A stretch of 64,000 nucleotides of DNA from Chromobacterium paludis (GCF_008275125.1 NZ_CP043473.1:1240001-1304000), one strand, 5' to 3'; counted from the first letter of the stretch, positions 54,003 through 62,998 are shown. The notes: generated by a model from the letters alone, not told the origin. Translations and numbers: made by a program.

Positions 54003-55763
54003 ATGACTGCCGCTCGCCACATGATGCCGGATGCCCTGCTTGTGCAGGCGCTGCTGGCTCGCCACCCGCGCCGGACCGAAGCCTTGCTGCCGTTGCTGCT
54101 GGATGCGCAGCAAGCTCTGGGCTGCGTGCCGCAATCCTTGCATGGCGGCATTGCCGACCACTTGGGCCTGACCCTGGCCCAAGTGCGCGCCGCCATCGCG
54201 TTTTACCATTTTCTCAGCGCGGAGCCGCTGGGCGATTACTGCCTGCGCCTGTCGGACAGCGTGACGGACCGATTGGGCGGAGGGGAAGCGATACGGGATG
54301 GCCTGCTGGCCAGGCTGGGGGCGCAGCAGGGCGTCACGCGCTCAGACGGCCGCGTTTCCGTGCATATGACCTCCTGCATAGGCCTGGCGGACCAAGGGCC
54401 GGCGGCGCTGGTCAATGGCCAGCCGCTGACCCGTTTGACGCTGGCGCGGGCGCGGCGGCTGGCGGACCTGGTCGAACGCGGCGTTCCCCTTGCCGACTGG
54501 CCGCGCGGCTGGTTTTCTGTGGCGCAGCCTGTGCGGCTGGCGGGGCCGTTGTTGTCCGGCCGGCCAAGGCGGGGCGAGGCATTGCGCCGAGCCATGCGGC
54601 AGGGGCGGGACGCGGCGCTGCATGAAATCCGTCTCGCCGGTTTGCGCGGCTGCGGCGGCGCGGGTTTCTCCACCGGGCTGAAATGGCGGCTGGCCAAAGA
54701 GGCGGTCGGAGCGGCGCGCTATGTCACTTGCAATGCGGACGAAGGCGAGCCGGGCACCTTCAAGGACAGGTTGCTGCTGGCGCGCCGGCCTGACTTGGTG
54801 TTTGAGGGCATGAGCGTGGCGGGCTATGTCATCGGCGCCAAGCGGGGCCTGCTCTATCTGCGCGGCGAATACGCTTACCTCATGCCGCATTTGCGCGCGA
54901 CGCTGCGGCGGCGCCATGCGGAGGGCCTGCTGGGTAATCGCGTGCTGGGGACGGATTTTTCTTTCGACATCGATATCCAGTTGGGCGCCGGCGCCTATGT
55001 CTGCGGCGAAGAAACCGCCTTGCTGGAATCGTTGGAGGGCCGGCGGGGCATCCCGCGCTTGCGGCCGCCGTATCCGGTCAGCGCAGGCTATCTGGGTGGG
55101 CCGACTGTCAACAATAACGTCGAGACGCTGGCCTGGGCCGCGCATATCCTGGCGCGCGGCGCGGCAGGTTTTCGCGCGCGCGGCACGGCGCAATCGCCCG
55201 GCGGCAAGCTGCTGAGCATAGCCGGCGATGTCGCGGCGCCGGGCGTGTATGAGTTTGACTTTGGCATCACTGTCCGCGAGGTGCTGATGGCCTGCGGAGC
55301 GGCCGATACGCAGGCGGTGCAGGTGGGCGGACCCAGCGGCGTCCTGATTTCCGCGGCCGATTTCGACCGGCGCATCGCCTTCGAGGACTTGTCCACTGGC
55401 GGTGCCTTCACCGTGTTCGACGCGAGCCGCGATCTTGTGGACATCGCCCGCCAGTTCACGCATTTCTTCGCCTTCGAAAGCTGCGGCTTGTGCACGCCGT
55501 GCCGGGTGGGCACGCAGCTGCTCGCCCGCGCGGCGGACCAGCTGGCCGATGGACGCGCGGGCGGCGCGGACCTGAGGCGAATCGAGGAGACGGGCCGCCT
55601 CATGCGCCAAACGAGCCATTGCGGCTTGGGGCAGACGGCGGCCAATCCCTTGCTGGACCTCCTGTCGCGCTTTCGTCCCTTGTGCGAATCGAGGCTGCGC
55701 GGCGATGGGTTTGCGCCGGATGCCGTTGACGGCCGCCGGCCATGCGGCAGGGAGGCGCGATGA
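54003..55763 (+). CDS. hoxF: NAD-reducing hydrogenase diaphorase subunit HoxF
   Basis: HoxF carries the NAD(H)-binding and FMN site of the soluble bidirectional [NiFe] hydrogenase. The 586-residue protein joins a NuoE-like N-terminus (about 1-150) to a NuoF-like body: RGCGGAGFSTGLKW (FMN/NADH), CNADEGEPGTFKDR, CGEETALLESLEG, and the [4Fe-4S] ligands Cys494, Cys497, Cys500 and Cys540. In the N-terminal domain the usual SCxxxC motif reads SCIGLA, so Cys125 is kept but its partner is Ala129; its [2Fe-2S] cluster is probably absent or altered. Start 54003 has no clear ribosome site; Met at 54021 is an alternative. Its stop overlaps hoxU. Confidence 0.93.
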   Translation: MTAARHMMPDALLVQALLARHPRRTEALLPLLLDAQQALGCVPQSLHGGIADHLGLTLAQVRAAIAFYHFLSAEPLGDYCLRLSDSVTDRLGGGEAIRDGLLARLGAQQGVTRSDGRVSVHMTSCIGLADQGPAALVNGQPLTRLTLARARRLADLVERGVPLADWPRGWFSVAQPVRLAGPLLSGRPRRGEALRRAMRQGRDAALHEIRLAGLRGCGGAGFSTGLKWRLAKEAVGAARYVTCNADEGEPGTFKDRLLLARRPDLVFEGMSVAGYVIGAKRGLLYLRGEYAYLMPHLRATLRRRHAEGLLGNRVLGTDFSFDIDIQLGAGAYVCGEETALLESLEGRRGIPRLRPPYPVSAGYLGGPTVNNNVETLAWAAHILARGAAGFRARGTAQSPGGKLLSIAGDVAAPGVYEFDFGITVREVLMACGAADTQAVQVGGPSGVLISAADFDRRIAFEDLSTGGAFTVFDASRDLVDIARQFTHFFAFESCGLCTPCRVGTQLLARAADQLADGRAGGADLRRIEETGRLMRQTSHCGLGQTAANPLLDLLSRFRPLCESRLRGDGFAPDAVDGRRPCGREAR

Positions 55764-56485
55764 TGGCGCCTGAGCCGGCAAGCATGTTTCTGCTGGACGG
55801 GCGCGAGATCGCGTTCGAGCCGGGCCAAACCATCATGGACGCGGCTTTGCAGGCCGGCGTCTACATCCCGCATCTATGCCATCACCCGGATTTTCCGCCG
55901 CACGGCAGCTGCCGCCTATGCTGCGTGCGCGTCAATGGCCGGGTGGAGGCAGCTTGCGCCACGCCGGCCCAGGCGGGGATGGCGGTGGAGAACCTAAGCG
56001 AAGACTTGCAGCGCGACCGGCGGCTGCTGGTGCAGATGCTATTCGTGGAGGGCAACCATTTTTGTCCGTTTTGCGAGCGCAGCGGCAACTGCCAGCTGCA
56101 GGCCGTGGCTTACTTTGTCGGCATGGAGGAGGCGCATTACGCGCATTTCTATCCGCGGCGCGAGTTGGACGCCTCGCATCCCGACATCCTGCTGGACCGC
56201 GACCGCTGCATCCAATGCGCGCTGTGCGTGCGCGCCAGCCGCGAGGCGGACGGCAAGAGCGTGTTCGAGCTGGCCGGGCGCGGCGCGGCCACGCAGTTGA
56301 TCGTGAATTCGCCTTCCGGCCTGCTCAAGGATTCTGCGTTGCAGGTCACGGATAGGGCGGCGCATGTCTGTCCGGTGGGAGCCATCCTGATCAAGCGCCA
56401 AGGCTACCGCGCGGCGATAGGCGAGCGCCTGTACGACGAGCGGACGATAGCCGAAGTGGGCAATCGTCGGCCAGACGAGGAGTGA
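55760..56485 (+). CDS. hoxU: NAD-reducing hydrogenase electron-transfer subunit HoxU
   Basis: HoxU passes electrons between the hydrogenase and diaphorase parts and resembles the N-terminal part of NuoG. The 241-residue protein has a plant-type ferredoxin domain with Cys ligands in HLCHHPDFPPHGSCRLCCV and ACATP, a His/Cys cluster segment (HFCPFCERSGNCQLQ), and a ferredoxin-like domain with CIQCALCVRAS and CPVGAI. These fit one [2Fe-2S] and two [4Fe-4S] clusters. The ATG at 55760 follows GGGAGG and overlaps the hoxF stop. hoxY follows after five bases. Confidence 0.94.
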   Translation: MMAPEPASMFLLDGREIAFEPGQTIMDAALQAGVYIPHLCHHPDFPPHGSCRLCCVRVNGRVEAACATPAQAGMAVENLSEDLQRDRRLLVQMLFVEGNHFCPFCERSGNCQLQAVAYFVGMEEAHYAHFYPRRELDASHPDILLDRDRCIQCALCVRASREADGKSVFELAGRGAATQLIVNSPSGLLKDSALQVTDRAAHVCPVGAILIKRQGYRAAIGERLYDERTIAEVGNRRPDEE

Positions 56486-56490
56486 AGGGC

Positions 56491-57033
56491 ATGGCGCGCA
56501 AACTGACGGTTGCCACTTGTTCGCTGGCGGGTTGCTTCGGTTGCCATATGTCGCTGCTCGATATCGACGAGCGATTGGCGGCCTTGACCGAGCGCGTGGC
56601 CTTTGACCGCAGCCCGCTGACCGACATCAAGCGCGTGTCCGATGGCGTGGACCTGGGCCTGATCGAGGGCGGGGTATGCAATGAGGAGAATGTCGAAACG
56701 CTGCGCGAATTCCGCCGACAGTGCCGCGTGCTGGTCGCCGTCGGCGCCTGCGCGCTGACCGGCGGCGTGCCGGCCCTGCGCAACCGCTTTTCGGCGGAGG
56801 CGTGCTTGGCCGAGGCCTACGGCGGCGGCGCCACGCTGGCCGCGCCGCTGCGGCCGGGCGATCCTGAGCTGCCGCGCTTGCTGGACAAGGTCTATCCCGT
56901 GCACGAGCTGGTGGCCGTCGATTATTGCCTGCCGGGCTGTCCGCCGCCGGCCGACGCGTTCTGGGAGCTGTTGACGGCCTTGCTGGATGGGCGTGAGCCC
57001 CGGCTGGACTATGCGCTGCGCCGTTTTGATTAA
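56491..57033 (+). CDS. hoxY: [NiFe]-hydrogenase small subunit HoxY
   Basis: HoxY is the small subunit that carries the proximal [4Fe-4S] cluster next to the active site. The 180-residue protein has ligands in CSLAGCFGCH, GACALTGG and CLPGCPPPAD, the standard short HoxY pattern with no twin-arginine signal, so the enzyme is cytosolic. Start 56491 follows GAGGAG at 10 bases; a GTG at 56482 is too close to it. hoxH follows after nine bases with an AGGAGAGG site. Confidence 0.94.
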   Translation: MARKLTVATCSLAGCFGCHMSLLDIDERLAALTERVAFDRSPLTDIKRVSDGVDLGLIEGGVCNEENVETLREFRRQCRVLVAVGACALTGGVPALRNRFSAEACLAEAYGGGATLAAPLRPGDPELPRLLDKVYPVHELVAVDYCLPGCPPPADAFWELLTALLDGREPRLDYALRRFD

Positions 57034-57042
57034 GGAGAGGCC

Positions 57043-58542
57043 ATGAGCGACAGCCTGGAGTCGGCAGACCATCCGGAACGCCTGCGGCGCGTGGCGATAG
57101 CGCCGCTCAGCCGGGTGGAGGGGCATGGCAAGATCACGCTGCTGCTGGACGACGATGGCCGCGTGCGCCAAGCGCGGCTGCACATCGTCGAGTTTCGCGG
57201 CTTCGAGAAATTCATCCAGGGCCGGCCCTATTGGGAGGTGCCGACGCTGGTGCAGCGGCTGTGCGGCATCTGCCCGGTGAGCCATCTGCTGGCCGCGTCC
57301 AAGGCCATGGACGCGATCGCGCTGGGCGATGCGGCGGTGCCGCCGGCCGCCACCCGGCTGCGCCGCTTGCTGCACTTCGGCCAGGTGCTGCAGTCCCACG
57401 CCCTGCATTTCTTCCATCTGGCCTCGCCGGACTTGCTGTTTGGGGCTGACGACGCGGTGGCGCATCGCAATTTCCTGGGCGTGCTGGAGGATGAGCGTTC
57501 GCTGGCGATGAACGGCATCCGGTTGCGCAAATACGGGCAAGAATTGATCCAAACCCTGACCGGCAAGCGCATCCACGGCACCGGCTCGGTGCCGGGCGGC
57601 TTCAACAAACCCTTGCGCGCGGCGGAGCGCGACGCGCTGCGCGCGGGGCTGCCGGACCTGCTGGATTGGGCGAGGCAGGGCTTGGACGTCGCTAAATCAT
57701 TGTTTCTGGCCGGCGGCGACCGCTATCGGACCTTTGCTGCCGCGCCATCGAACTTTTTATCGCTGATAGGCGCGGACGGCGCGCTGGAGCTGTTCGACGG
57801 CGGCTTGCGGGTCAAGGACGCGGCCGGCGCCATCGTGATGGATCACGTGGATGTCCGCGGCTATGCCGATTTGCTGCGCGAGGAGGTCAAACCATGGACG
57901 TATATGAAGTTTCCTTACCTGGCCGCCTTGGGGCCGGAGCGCGGCTGGTATCGCGTGGGGCCGCTGGCGCGCGTCAATAATTGCGGCTTCATCGCCACGC
58001 CGCTGGCCGAAGCGGCGCGGCGGGAGTTTGTCGAATATGGCGCGGGGGCGCCGGTGCAGGCGACGTTGGCCTACCACTGGGCGCGCATGATAGAGCTGCT
58101 GCATTGCGTGGAGGCCATCGCGGAACTGCTGGGCGATGCGGCCATACTGGACACGGACTTGCTGGCGCAAGGCCGGCGCGCGAGCGAGGGCATAGGCGTG
58201 ATCGAGGCGCCGCGCGGCACCTTGTTCCACCATTACCGGGTGGGCGAGGACGACCTGGTGAGCATGGCCAATCTGATCGTCTCCACCACCAGCAACAATC
58301 AGGCGATGAACGCGTCCATCCGTTCCGCCGCGGCGGAAATTTTCGACGGCCGCGAAATCAGCGAGGCCATGCTGAACCGCATGGAAACCGCGGTGCGCGC
58401 CTATGATCCCTGTCTGTCCTGCGCCACCCACGCCATGGGCAAAATGCCGTTGCTGGTGGAACTGCTAACCGTGGATGGGGCCGTGGCGGACCGCGCCATC
58501 CGCCATGGCGACGGCAGTTTCGAACGCGGGCTGGCGCCATGA
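57043..58542 (+). CDS. hoxH: [NiFe]-hydrogenase large subunit HoxH
   Basis: HoxH holds the NiFe(CN)2CO active site that oxidises or makes H2. The 499-residue protein has the L1 ligands Cys74 and Cys77 in RLCGIC and the L2 ligands Cys457 and Cys460 with His463 in DPCLSCATH. After His463 there is a 36-residue C-terminal extension (AMGKMPLLVE...), which should be removed by the protease once nickel is inserted. The Cupriavidus enzyme has, as I recall, a shorter 24-residue extension. Its end overlaps the start of the maturation protease gene hoxW as ATGA. Confidence 0.95.
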   Translation: MSDSLESADHPERLRRVAIAPLSRVEGHGKITLLLDDDGRVRQARLHIVEFRGFEKFIQGRPYWEVPTLVQRLCGICPVSHLLAASKAMDAIALGDAAVPPAATRLRRLLHFGQVLQSHALHFFHLASPDLLFGADDAVAHRNFLGVLEDERSLAMNGIRLRKYGQELIQTLTGKRIHGTGSVPGGFNKPLRAAERDALRAGLPDLLDWARQGLDVAKSLFLAGGDRYRTFAAAPSNFLSLIGADGALELFDGGLRVKDAAGAIVMDHVDVRGYADLLREEVKPWTYMKFPYLAALGPERGWYRVGPLARVNNCGFIATPLAEAARREFVEYGAGAPVQATLAYHWARMIELLHCVEAIAELLGDAAILDTDLLAQGRRASEGIGVIEAPRGTLFHHYRVGEDDLVSMANLIVSTTSNNQAMNASIRSAAAEIFDGREISEAMLNRMETAVRAYDPCLSCATHAMGKMPLLVELLTVDGAVADRAIRHGDGSFERGLAP

Positions 58543-59024
58543 GCGGGCGCGCGGCGATCCTGGTGTTCGGCTTCGGCAACCCCAGCCGCGGCGACGACGC
58601 CATCGGCCCCTTGCTGGCCGAGCGGCTGCGCGGCTGGCTGTCTGAGCGGAATATGAGCGGCGTGGAGGCGATGACCGATATGCAGCTCAATATCGAACAC
58701 GCGCTGGATCTGGTTGGCCGCCGGCGCGTGCTGTTCATCGACACCGCCTTGGATGGAGAGGCGCCTTTCGATTGCCGAACGGTGCCGGCGGCGGATGACG
58801 CCAGCTACACCACGCACGCGGTTTCCCCGGCCGCCTTGCTGGCCATTTGCGAGCGAGTGGCCGGCGGGCCCTTGCCGCGCGCGCAGCTGCTGGCGGTGCG
58901 CGGCGAGCGCTTCGAGCTGGGGGCGCCGCTCAGCGAGGACGCCGCGGAGCGGCTGGAACAGGCATGGCGCTGGCTGCTGGCGTGGTGTCGGGAGGTTTGC
59001 GCGGAGGCGCCCAATCATGCATGA
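58539..59024 (+). CDS. hoxW: Hydrogenase maturation protease HoxW
   Basis: This 161-residue M52-family endopeptidase removes the C-terminal extension of HoxH after nickel insertion. The family motif GFGNPSRGDDAIGPLLAERL near the N-terminus holds the metal-binding acidic residues. The middle (MTDMQLNIEHALDLVGRRRVLFIDTA) and His in YTTHAVSP fit the fold. It overlaps hoxH at its start and hypA at its end (8 bases), so the three are translated together. Confidence 0.9.
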   Translation: MSGRAAILVFGFGNPSRGDDAIGPLLAERLRGWLSERNMSGVEAMTDMQLNIEHALDLVGRRRVLFIDTALDGEAPFDCRTVPAADDASYTTHAVSPAALLAICERVAGGPLPRAQLLAVRGERFELGAPLSEDAAERLEQAWRWLLAWCREVCAEAPNHA

Positions 59025-59355
59025 GCTGTCGCTGGCGGAAGAGATACTGGCCATTGTCGAGCATCACGCGGTCGGGCTGTCCGCCGTCACGTCCATCCGG
59101 CTGCGCGTGGGGTCGCTGGCGGGCGTCGATACGGCTGCGCTGCGGTTTGCCCTGGAAACCGTGCTGCGCGGAGGCAAGGCGGAAGCGGCCGAGATTGAAA
59201 TCGAGGAGACGCCGGCTCGCGCGGTGTGCCGGGATTGCGGGTTGGAGCAGCGGCTCGAGGAGCGCATCTGCGCATGCGCGGCCTGCGGCGCCTTGGGTCT
59301 GGCGCTGATTTGCGGCGATGAGCTGCAGGTGTCGGCGATTGCCGGGGTGGATTAG
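59017..59355 (+). CDS. hypA: Hydrogenase nickel-insertion protein HypA
   Basis: HypA delivers nickel to the large subunit, usually with HypB. The 112-residue protein has the N-terminal MHE with the nickel-binding His2 and a zinc-binding segment with the two CxxC pairs CRDC and CAAC. The ATG at 59017 gives the essential MHEL start and overlaps hoxW. HypB, HypC, HypD, HypE and HypF are required for cofactor assembly but are not in this window. They must be elsewhere if the enzyme is active. Confidence 0.95.
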   Translation: MHELSLAEEILAIVEHHAVGLSAVTSIRLRVGSLAGVDTAALRFALETVLRGGKAEAAEIEIEETPARAVCRDCGLEQRLEERICACAACGALGLALICGDELQVSAIAGVD

Positions 59356-59590
59356 GCGCGGCCAACAAGACGCCTGATGCAACCTCGCGCCGGCTTGACG
59401 CGCTGTTGGTAAGGCCTATGCCGGGCCTTGGCGCAGGCGCCATCATACGGGGATGGCTTTAAATGCAATTGGCATTTTGCTAGTATGCGCCATGCCGATA
59501 GCCGCTGCGGAGGGATTTGCCGCCGCCGGCGGGCCGCGTGGAGAGACGCTGGATTGCCCGGCGCCCGCGCGTCAAGAAGAGGGGCGTGCG

Positions 59591-59929
59591 ATGGCGAAAA
59601 TGCTGGAAACATTCGATCAGGAGATCGCCGCTTACATCCGCAGAAGCGAAGAAAGCGGCGAACTGCGGCGTGCCCGCAATTGGGGAAAGCCGCTGGAGGC
59701 GGATGAAGGTTACGAGGCGACGCCCGCCGACCTGCGCATGGGCTACAAGATACTGAAGAACGCCGGCGTGGTGCCGCCTGAAGTCGAGATCATGAAGTCG
59801 TTGCATGCCATGCGCGAGCAACTGTCTGCCCTGGAGCCTGGCTCGCAAGAGGCGCAGGCCTTGAGGCAGGAAATCCAGAAAGCACAACTTACCCTGGCCT
59901 TGCAGATGGATGCCTTGCGCGGCGGCTAG
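59591..59929 (+). CDS. DUF1992-domain protein
   Basis: This 112-residue cytosolic protein has the DUF1992 (DnaJ-homologue C28-like) pattern: FDQEIAAYIRRSEESGELRRARNWGKPLE, then PADLRMGYKILKNAGVVPPEVE, and a C-terminal helix. The function of the family is unknown. Start 59591 follows GAGGGG; the longer frame lacks a ribosome site. It stands alone, convergent with the patatin gene, and is not part of the hox operon by direction and gap (235 bases). Confidence 0.85.
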   Translation: MAKMLETFDQEIAAYIRRSEESGELRRARNWGKPLEADEGYEATPADLRMGYKILKNAGVVPPEVEIMKSLHAMREQLSALEPGSQEAQALRQEIQKAQLTLALQMDALRGG

Positions 59930-59977
59930 CGCGAGCGGCGTGGCGGTGGTCCGTCGGCGGGCGGTCCGGACTCACGG

Positions 59978-61051
59978 CTACAGCGGCTGCACGGCGATCT
60001 TGCCCGGTTTCTCCAGCCATTCCAAAAACGCGTCGCCCAGGCGCTGGCTCTCTGCGGTGGCGGCGCGCCAGTGCTCTCGCCGCAGTTCATCTCTTCCCAG
60101 ATAGCGGCGGAAATCCTTCCGGTCCGGCAGGCCGCGGCCGGGCAGGGCGGCCAGGTATTCGCGCGACGGCGCCAGCAGCACGGTGTTGGCATGGTTGTCC
60201 GCGCTGGGCTTGCGCCAGGGCAGGGTCTTGTCGAACCAGCCGGGCACGATGCGGTCCGTGAAGTGAGGATACAGCGCGATCTCGTCGCCATGGGCGAAGG
60301 GAAAGTCGATGTGATAGTCCGTCAGGCCGCCATCGCGGTAAATGGCCTGTGGCGCCTGCGGCAGTTGCACGCCGTTGAGCACGCCGGGAATGGCTACGGT
60401 GCCCATCAGCGCGGTTTCCAGATTGTCGGCGTTCAGTGACTGCAGCCGGGTGGGAATGTGGTCCTGCGGCCGGAAGCGCAGCGCGCTGCGCGGATCGTGG
60501 CAGATCACCCGGCTGAAACTGTACCGGATCAAGGGGCGGGATACCGCGTTCAGCGCCGCGGCCAGCGCCAGGCCGGATAGAAGCGCGGCCTTGCCCTCGC
60601 GGTTGGCCAATCCACGGGACTGAACCAGCAGCAGGCTGAGCCGGTGATGCGGATGGTTCAGGATGGCTTGCAGACCATCCGCGCCAAGGATGTCGCGCAG
60701 CATTTGCCTGGTCTGGGCGGTGATCTGGGTCGTGGTGACGCCGGGGTGGTAGCGCTCCTCGGTATAGCGATCTGCCAGACGGCGCAGCGCGGCCGCAGGG
60801 TCGGGCTGCATGGCGCAGGCGAAGCGCCAGGCGCCTATCGACGCGCCTACCAGATCGCGCTCGCGCGGCGCGCTGGCCAGCCAGCGGAAAACGGCCTGGT
60901 CCAGGCCGGTGAGGCCTACGGCTTTGGGGCCGCCAGCGGCGCCGGGCAGCATGGCCACCTGTTCCGGGCGCAGGCCTTGCTGCAGCAATTGCCGGGCGCG
61001 GCGGCCGGCCTTGATGGTGAGAACGGCTTGGCGGATATGAATGGCGGTCAT
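59978..61051 (-). CDS. Patatin-like phospholipase
   Basis: This 357-residue patatin-fold lipid hydrolase has an oxyanion-type segment near GAAGGPKAVG, the nucleophile elbow GASIG with Ser71, and the catalytic Asp in DGGLTDYH (about residue 250). This Ser-Asp dyad is the family signature. No signal peptide or membrane helix is seen, so it is likely cytosolic and acts on phospholipids or fatty acyl esters. The specific substrate is not predictable. It is divergent from the GAF-domain gene. Confidence 0.9.
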   Translation of the reverse strand: MTAIHIRQAVLTIKAGRRARQLLQQGLRPEQVAMLPGAAGGPKAVGLTGLDQAVFRWLASAPRERDLVGASIGAWRFACAMQPDPAAALRRLADRYTEERYHPGVTTTQITAQTRQMLRDILGADGLQAILNHPHHRLSLLLVQSRGLANREGKAALLSGLALAAALNAVSRPLIRYSFSRVICHDPRSALRFRPQDHIPTRLQSLNADNLETALMGTVAIPGVLNGVQLPQAPQAIYRDGGLTDYHIDFPFAHGDEIALYPHFTDRIVPGWFDKTLPWRKPSADNHANTVLLAPSREYLAALPGRGLPDRKDFRRYLGRDELRREHWRAATAESQRLGDAFLEWLEKPGKIAVQPL

Positions 61052-61154
61052 TACGATATAAAGTGACGAAATGGCGCTGCGTGGTCGGGTTTGTTATCCT
61101 GTCATGTTTCAAGTTGCCAGCGCGCATGCCGCGCCGCTGTACAGGAGTTCCTTC

Positions 61155-61877
61155 ATGATACCCGCAAGCCAGTTGACCGACTATCTGCGAGAGCAGGCCC
61201 TGAAGCTAGACCTCACGGAGCTGCAGATCGCCGTGATGACGCTGCAGGCTGTGATTGCCGTGGACAAGCCGGCGCCCAGCCGCGACCTGTACCGTTACAA
61301 GGTGCCCAAACTGGGAGAGGGCGGCAGCTGCTCCTTGATCGACGAGCTGGAGGAAGCTCCTTATGACCTGCGCGTGGTACTGGGGGCGGAGACGCGCGAA
61401 ACCACCCTCGCGCTGGCCAATCTCCATGCCTTGCTTGATTCGGTCAATCATAAGCTAGGCGCGGACTGGATCGGCATCTACCGCAAAATTGGAGCAGGCA
61501 AGAACGGCGTGCTGGTCAAGCTGGCTTACAAGGGCGTGGAAAGCCGCGCGGAGTTTCCGCTGACCGAAGAGTTTGCCGCCATCAGCAACAACAGCCGCGT
61601 GGGCCTGACCGGCTGGGCCGTGATGCTGGACGACGTGGCGCAATGGCGCGAGGAAGGCGGCGGCTACTATGAATGCGACCCCAAGGTGAAGAGCGAGGCC
61701 TGCCTGCCGGTGCTGCACAGCGACGACAACGTGCTGGGCATCATTGATGCCGAATCGTTTCAGACCGGACATTTCACGCCTGAGCGCCAAGTGTGGCTGG
61801 TGGCGCTGGCCGTGGTGCTGCCACAATTGCTGCTTCAACTGCCGCCGCTTGAAAACGGGGAAAACCTCCCCAACTAA
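61155..61877 (+). CDS. GAF-domain protein
   Basis: This 240-residue protein has a GAF-like C-terminal domain (about 80-235; [48 protein letters not shown]) preceded by a helical N-terminal part. GAF domains bind small molecules and often act as sensors, but no output domain is attached. The Met at 61155 follows AGGAG; the longer frame lies before it. It is upstream of ribA with a terminator between, and its partner is unknown. Confidence 0.82.
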   Translation: MIPASQLTDYLREQALKLDLTELQIAVMTLQAVIAVDKPAPSRDLYRYKVPKLGEGGSCSLIDELEEAPYDLRVVLGAETRETTLALANLHALLDSVNHKLGADWIGIYRKIGAGKNGVLVKLAYKGVESRAEFPLTEEFAAISNNSRVGLTGWAVMLDDVAQWREEGGGYYECDPKVKSEACLPVLHSDDNVLGIIDAESFQTGHFTPERQVWLVALAVVLPQLLLQLPPLENGENLPN

Positions 61878-61886
61878 GCAGGACCC

Positions 61887-61907
61887 AGGCCGCCGCTGCG
61901 GCCTTTT
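61887..61907 (+). terminator. Terminator of the GAF-domain gene
   Basis: A perfect 6-bp stem GGCCGC/GCGGCC with a 4-base loop is followed by TTTT, 10 bases after the stop. Confidence 0.7.
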
Positions 61908-61938
61908 CGCATTGCGTCTTTCAGAGTTTGGAGTAGTC

Positions 61939-62556
61939 ATGTCGTCGCACCCGCAAGCCACCCCCGAACCCGTCATCTGTTACATCGCCAGTTGCAAGCT
62001 GCCCACGCCGTGGGGCGAGTTCATCATGCATGGTTTCGAGGAGGACAGCGGCCAGGAGCATGTGGCGTTGACGCTGGGCGAGGTGGCGGATGGACAGCCG
62101 GTGCTGGCGCGGCTGCATTCGGAATGCCTGACCGGCGACGCGCTGTTCTCCCTGCGCTGCGATTGCGGCTTCCAGCTGGAGGCCGCGATGGAGGCCATCA
62201 GCAAGGCCGGGCGCGGCGCGCTGCTGTATCTGCGCCAGGAGGGCCGCGGCATCGGTCTGATCAACAAAATCCGCGCCTACAAGCTGCAGGATGGCGGCGC
62301 GGATACCGTGGAAGCCAACGAACAGCTGGGCTTTCCGGCCGATATGCGAGATTTCCGCATCGCCCGCCACATGCTGGAACATTTAGGAATAGGCAGCGTC
62401 AAGGTGATGACCAACAATCCCCGCAAGCTGGCCACGTTGGAAGCGGCCGGCATCAAGGTGGTGGAACGGGTGCCGCTGCAGGTGGGGCGCAATCCCTACA
62501 ATGATCATTATCTGGATACCAAGGCGGCCAAGTTGGGTCATATGCTGTTCAAGTAA
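61939..62556 (+). CDS. ribA: GTP cyclohydrolase II
   Basis: This 205-residue enzyme opens GTP to the first intermediate of riboflavin synthesis. The zinc ligands Cys63, Cys74 and Cys76 (CLTGD, RCDCG) keep the spacing of E. coli RibA (54, 65, 67). Further motifs are [10 protein letters not shown] and [13 protein letters not shown]. The stand-alone form without RibB agrees with a dedicated cyclohydrolase. It is an isolated gene between the GAF gene and ssrA. Confidence 0.96.
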   Translation: MSSHPQATPEPVICYIASCKLPTPWGEFIMHGFEEDSGQEHVALTLGEVADGQPVLARLHSECLTGDALFSLRCDCGFQLEAAMEAISKAGRGALLYLRQEGRGIGLINKIRAYKLQDGGADTVEANEQLGFPADMRDFRIARHMLEHLGIGSVKVMTNNPRKLATLEAAGIKVVERVPLQVGRNPYNDHYLDTKAAKLGHMLFK

Positions 62557-62604
62557 GGTGCGACCGGCTGCAGGATAAGGCTCGCCAAGCGATGATGCTT
62601 GTAA

Positions 62605-62610
62605 TATAAT
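62605..62610 (+). promoter_or_regulatory. -10 element of ssrA
   Basis: A perfect TATAAT lies 14 bases before the mature 5' end of tmRNA. A clear -35 was not seen. Confidence 0.65.
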
Positions 62611-62714
62611 GAACCTTCTTATCTGGGGGCGACCTGGTTTCGACGGGGGTTGCGAAGCAGATGAGGGCATACCGGGATTTCAGTCACCCCGTAAAACGCT
62701 GAATTTATATAGTC

Positions 62715-62747
62715 GCAAACGACGAAACTTACGCTCTGGCAGCCTAA
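62715..62747 (+). CDS. tmRNA proteolysis tag reading frame
   Basis: Within ssrA the codons GCA AAC GAC GAA ACT TAC GCT CTG GCA GCC TAA encode ANDETYALAA, a tag ending in the protease-recognised ALAA. Confidence 0.95.
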   Translation, partial: ANDETYALAA

Positions 62748-62964
62748 CGGCCGGCCAGACACTACAACGGTTCGCAGATGGGCCGGGGGCGTCAAAACCC
62801 TGTAGTGTCACTTTACATCTGCTAGTGCTGTCCCGGGTTACTTGGTTCAGTGCGAAATAATAGGTAACTCGCCAAAGTCCAGCCTGTCCGTCGGCGTGGC
62901 AGCGGTTAAATCCCAAAAGACACGACTAAGTATGTAGAACTCACTGTAGAGGACTTTCGGACGC

Positions 62965-62990
62965 GGGTTCGATTCCCGCCGCCTCCACCA
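62965..62990 (+). other. Candidate attachment site (attL) in the ssrA 3' end
   Basis: The T-arm and acceptor 3' half of ssrA is a common integration site for P4-type integrases. The integrase gene starts 185 bases downstream in the same direction, and intact ssrA is kept. The second copy (attR) would lie beyond the window. Confidence 0.7.
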
Positions 62991-62998
62991 AATTCAAG

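Larger units (their letters stand above)
62625..62990 (+). ncRNA. ssrA: Transfer-messenger RNA (tmRNA)
   Basis: The 5' end GGGGGCGACCTGG and the 3' end CGCCTCCACCA pair as the tRNA-like acceptor, with GGTTCGATTCC as the T-arm and an encoded CCA. The tag frame starts at the resume codon GCA (62715) and encodes ANDETYALAA then TAA (62745-62747). tmRNA rescues stalled ribosomes by adding this degradation tag, with SmpB. The 366-base length is normal for one-piece tmRNA. The 3' end is also the attachment site of an integrated element. Confidence 0.98.
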
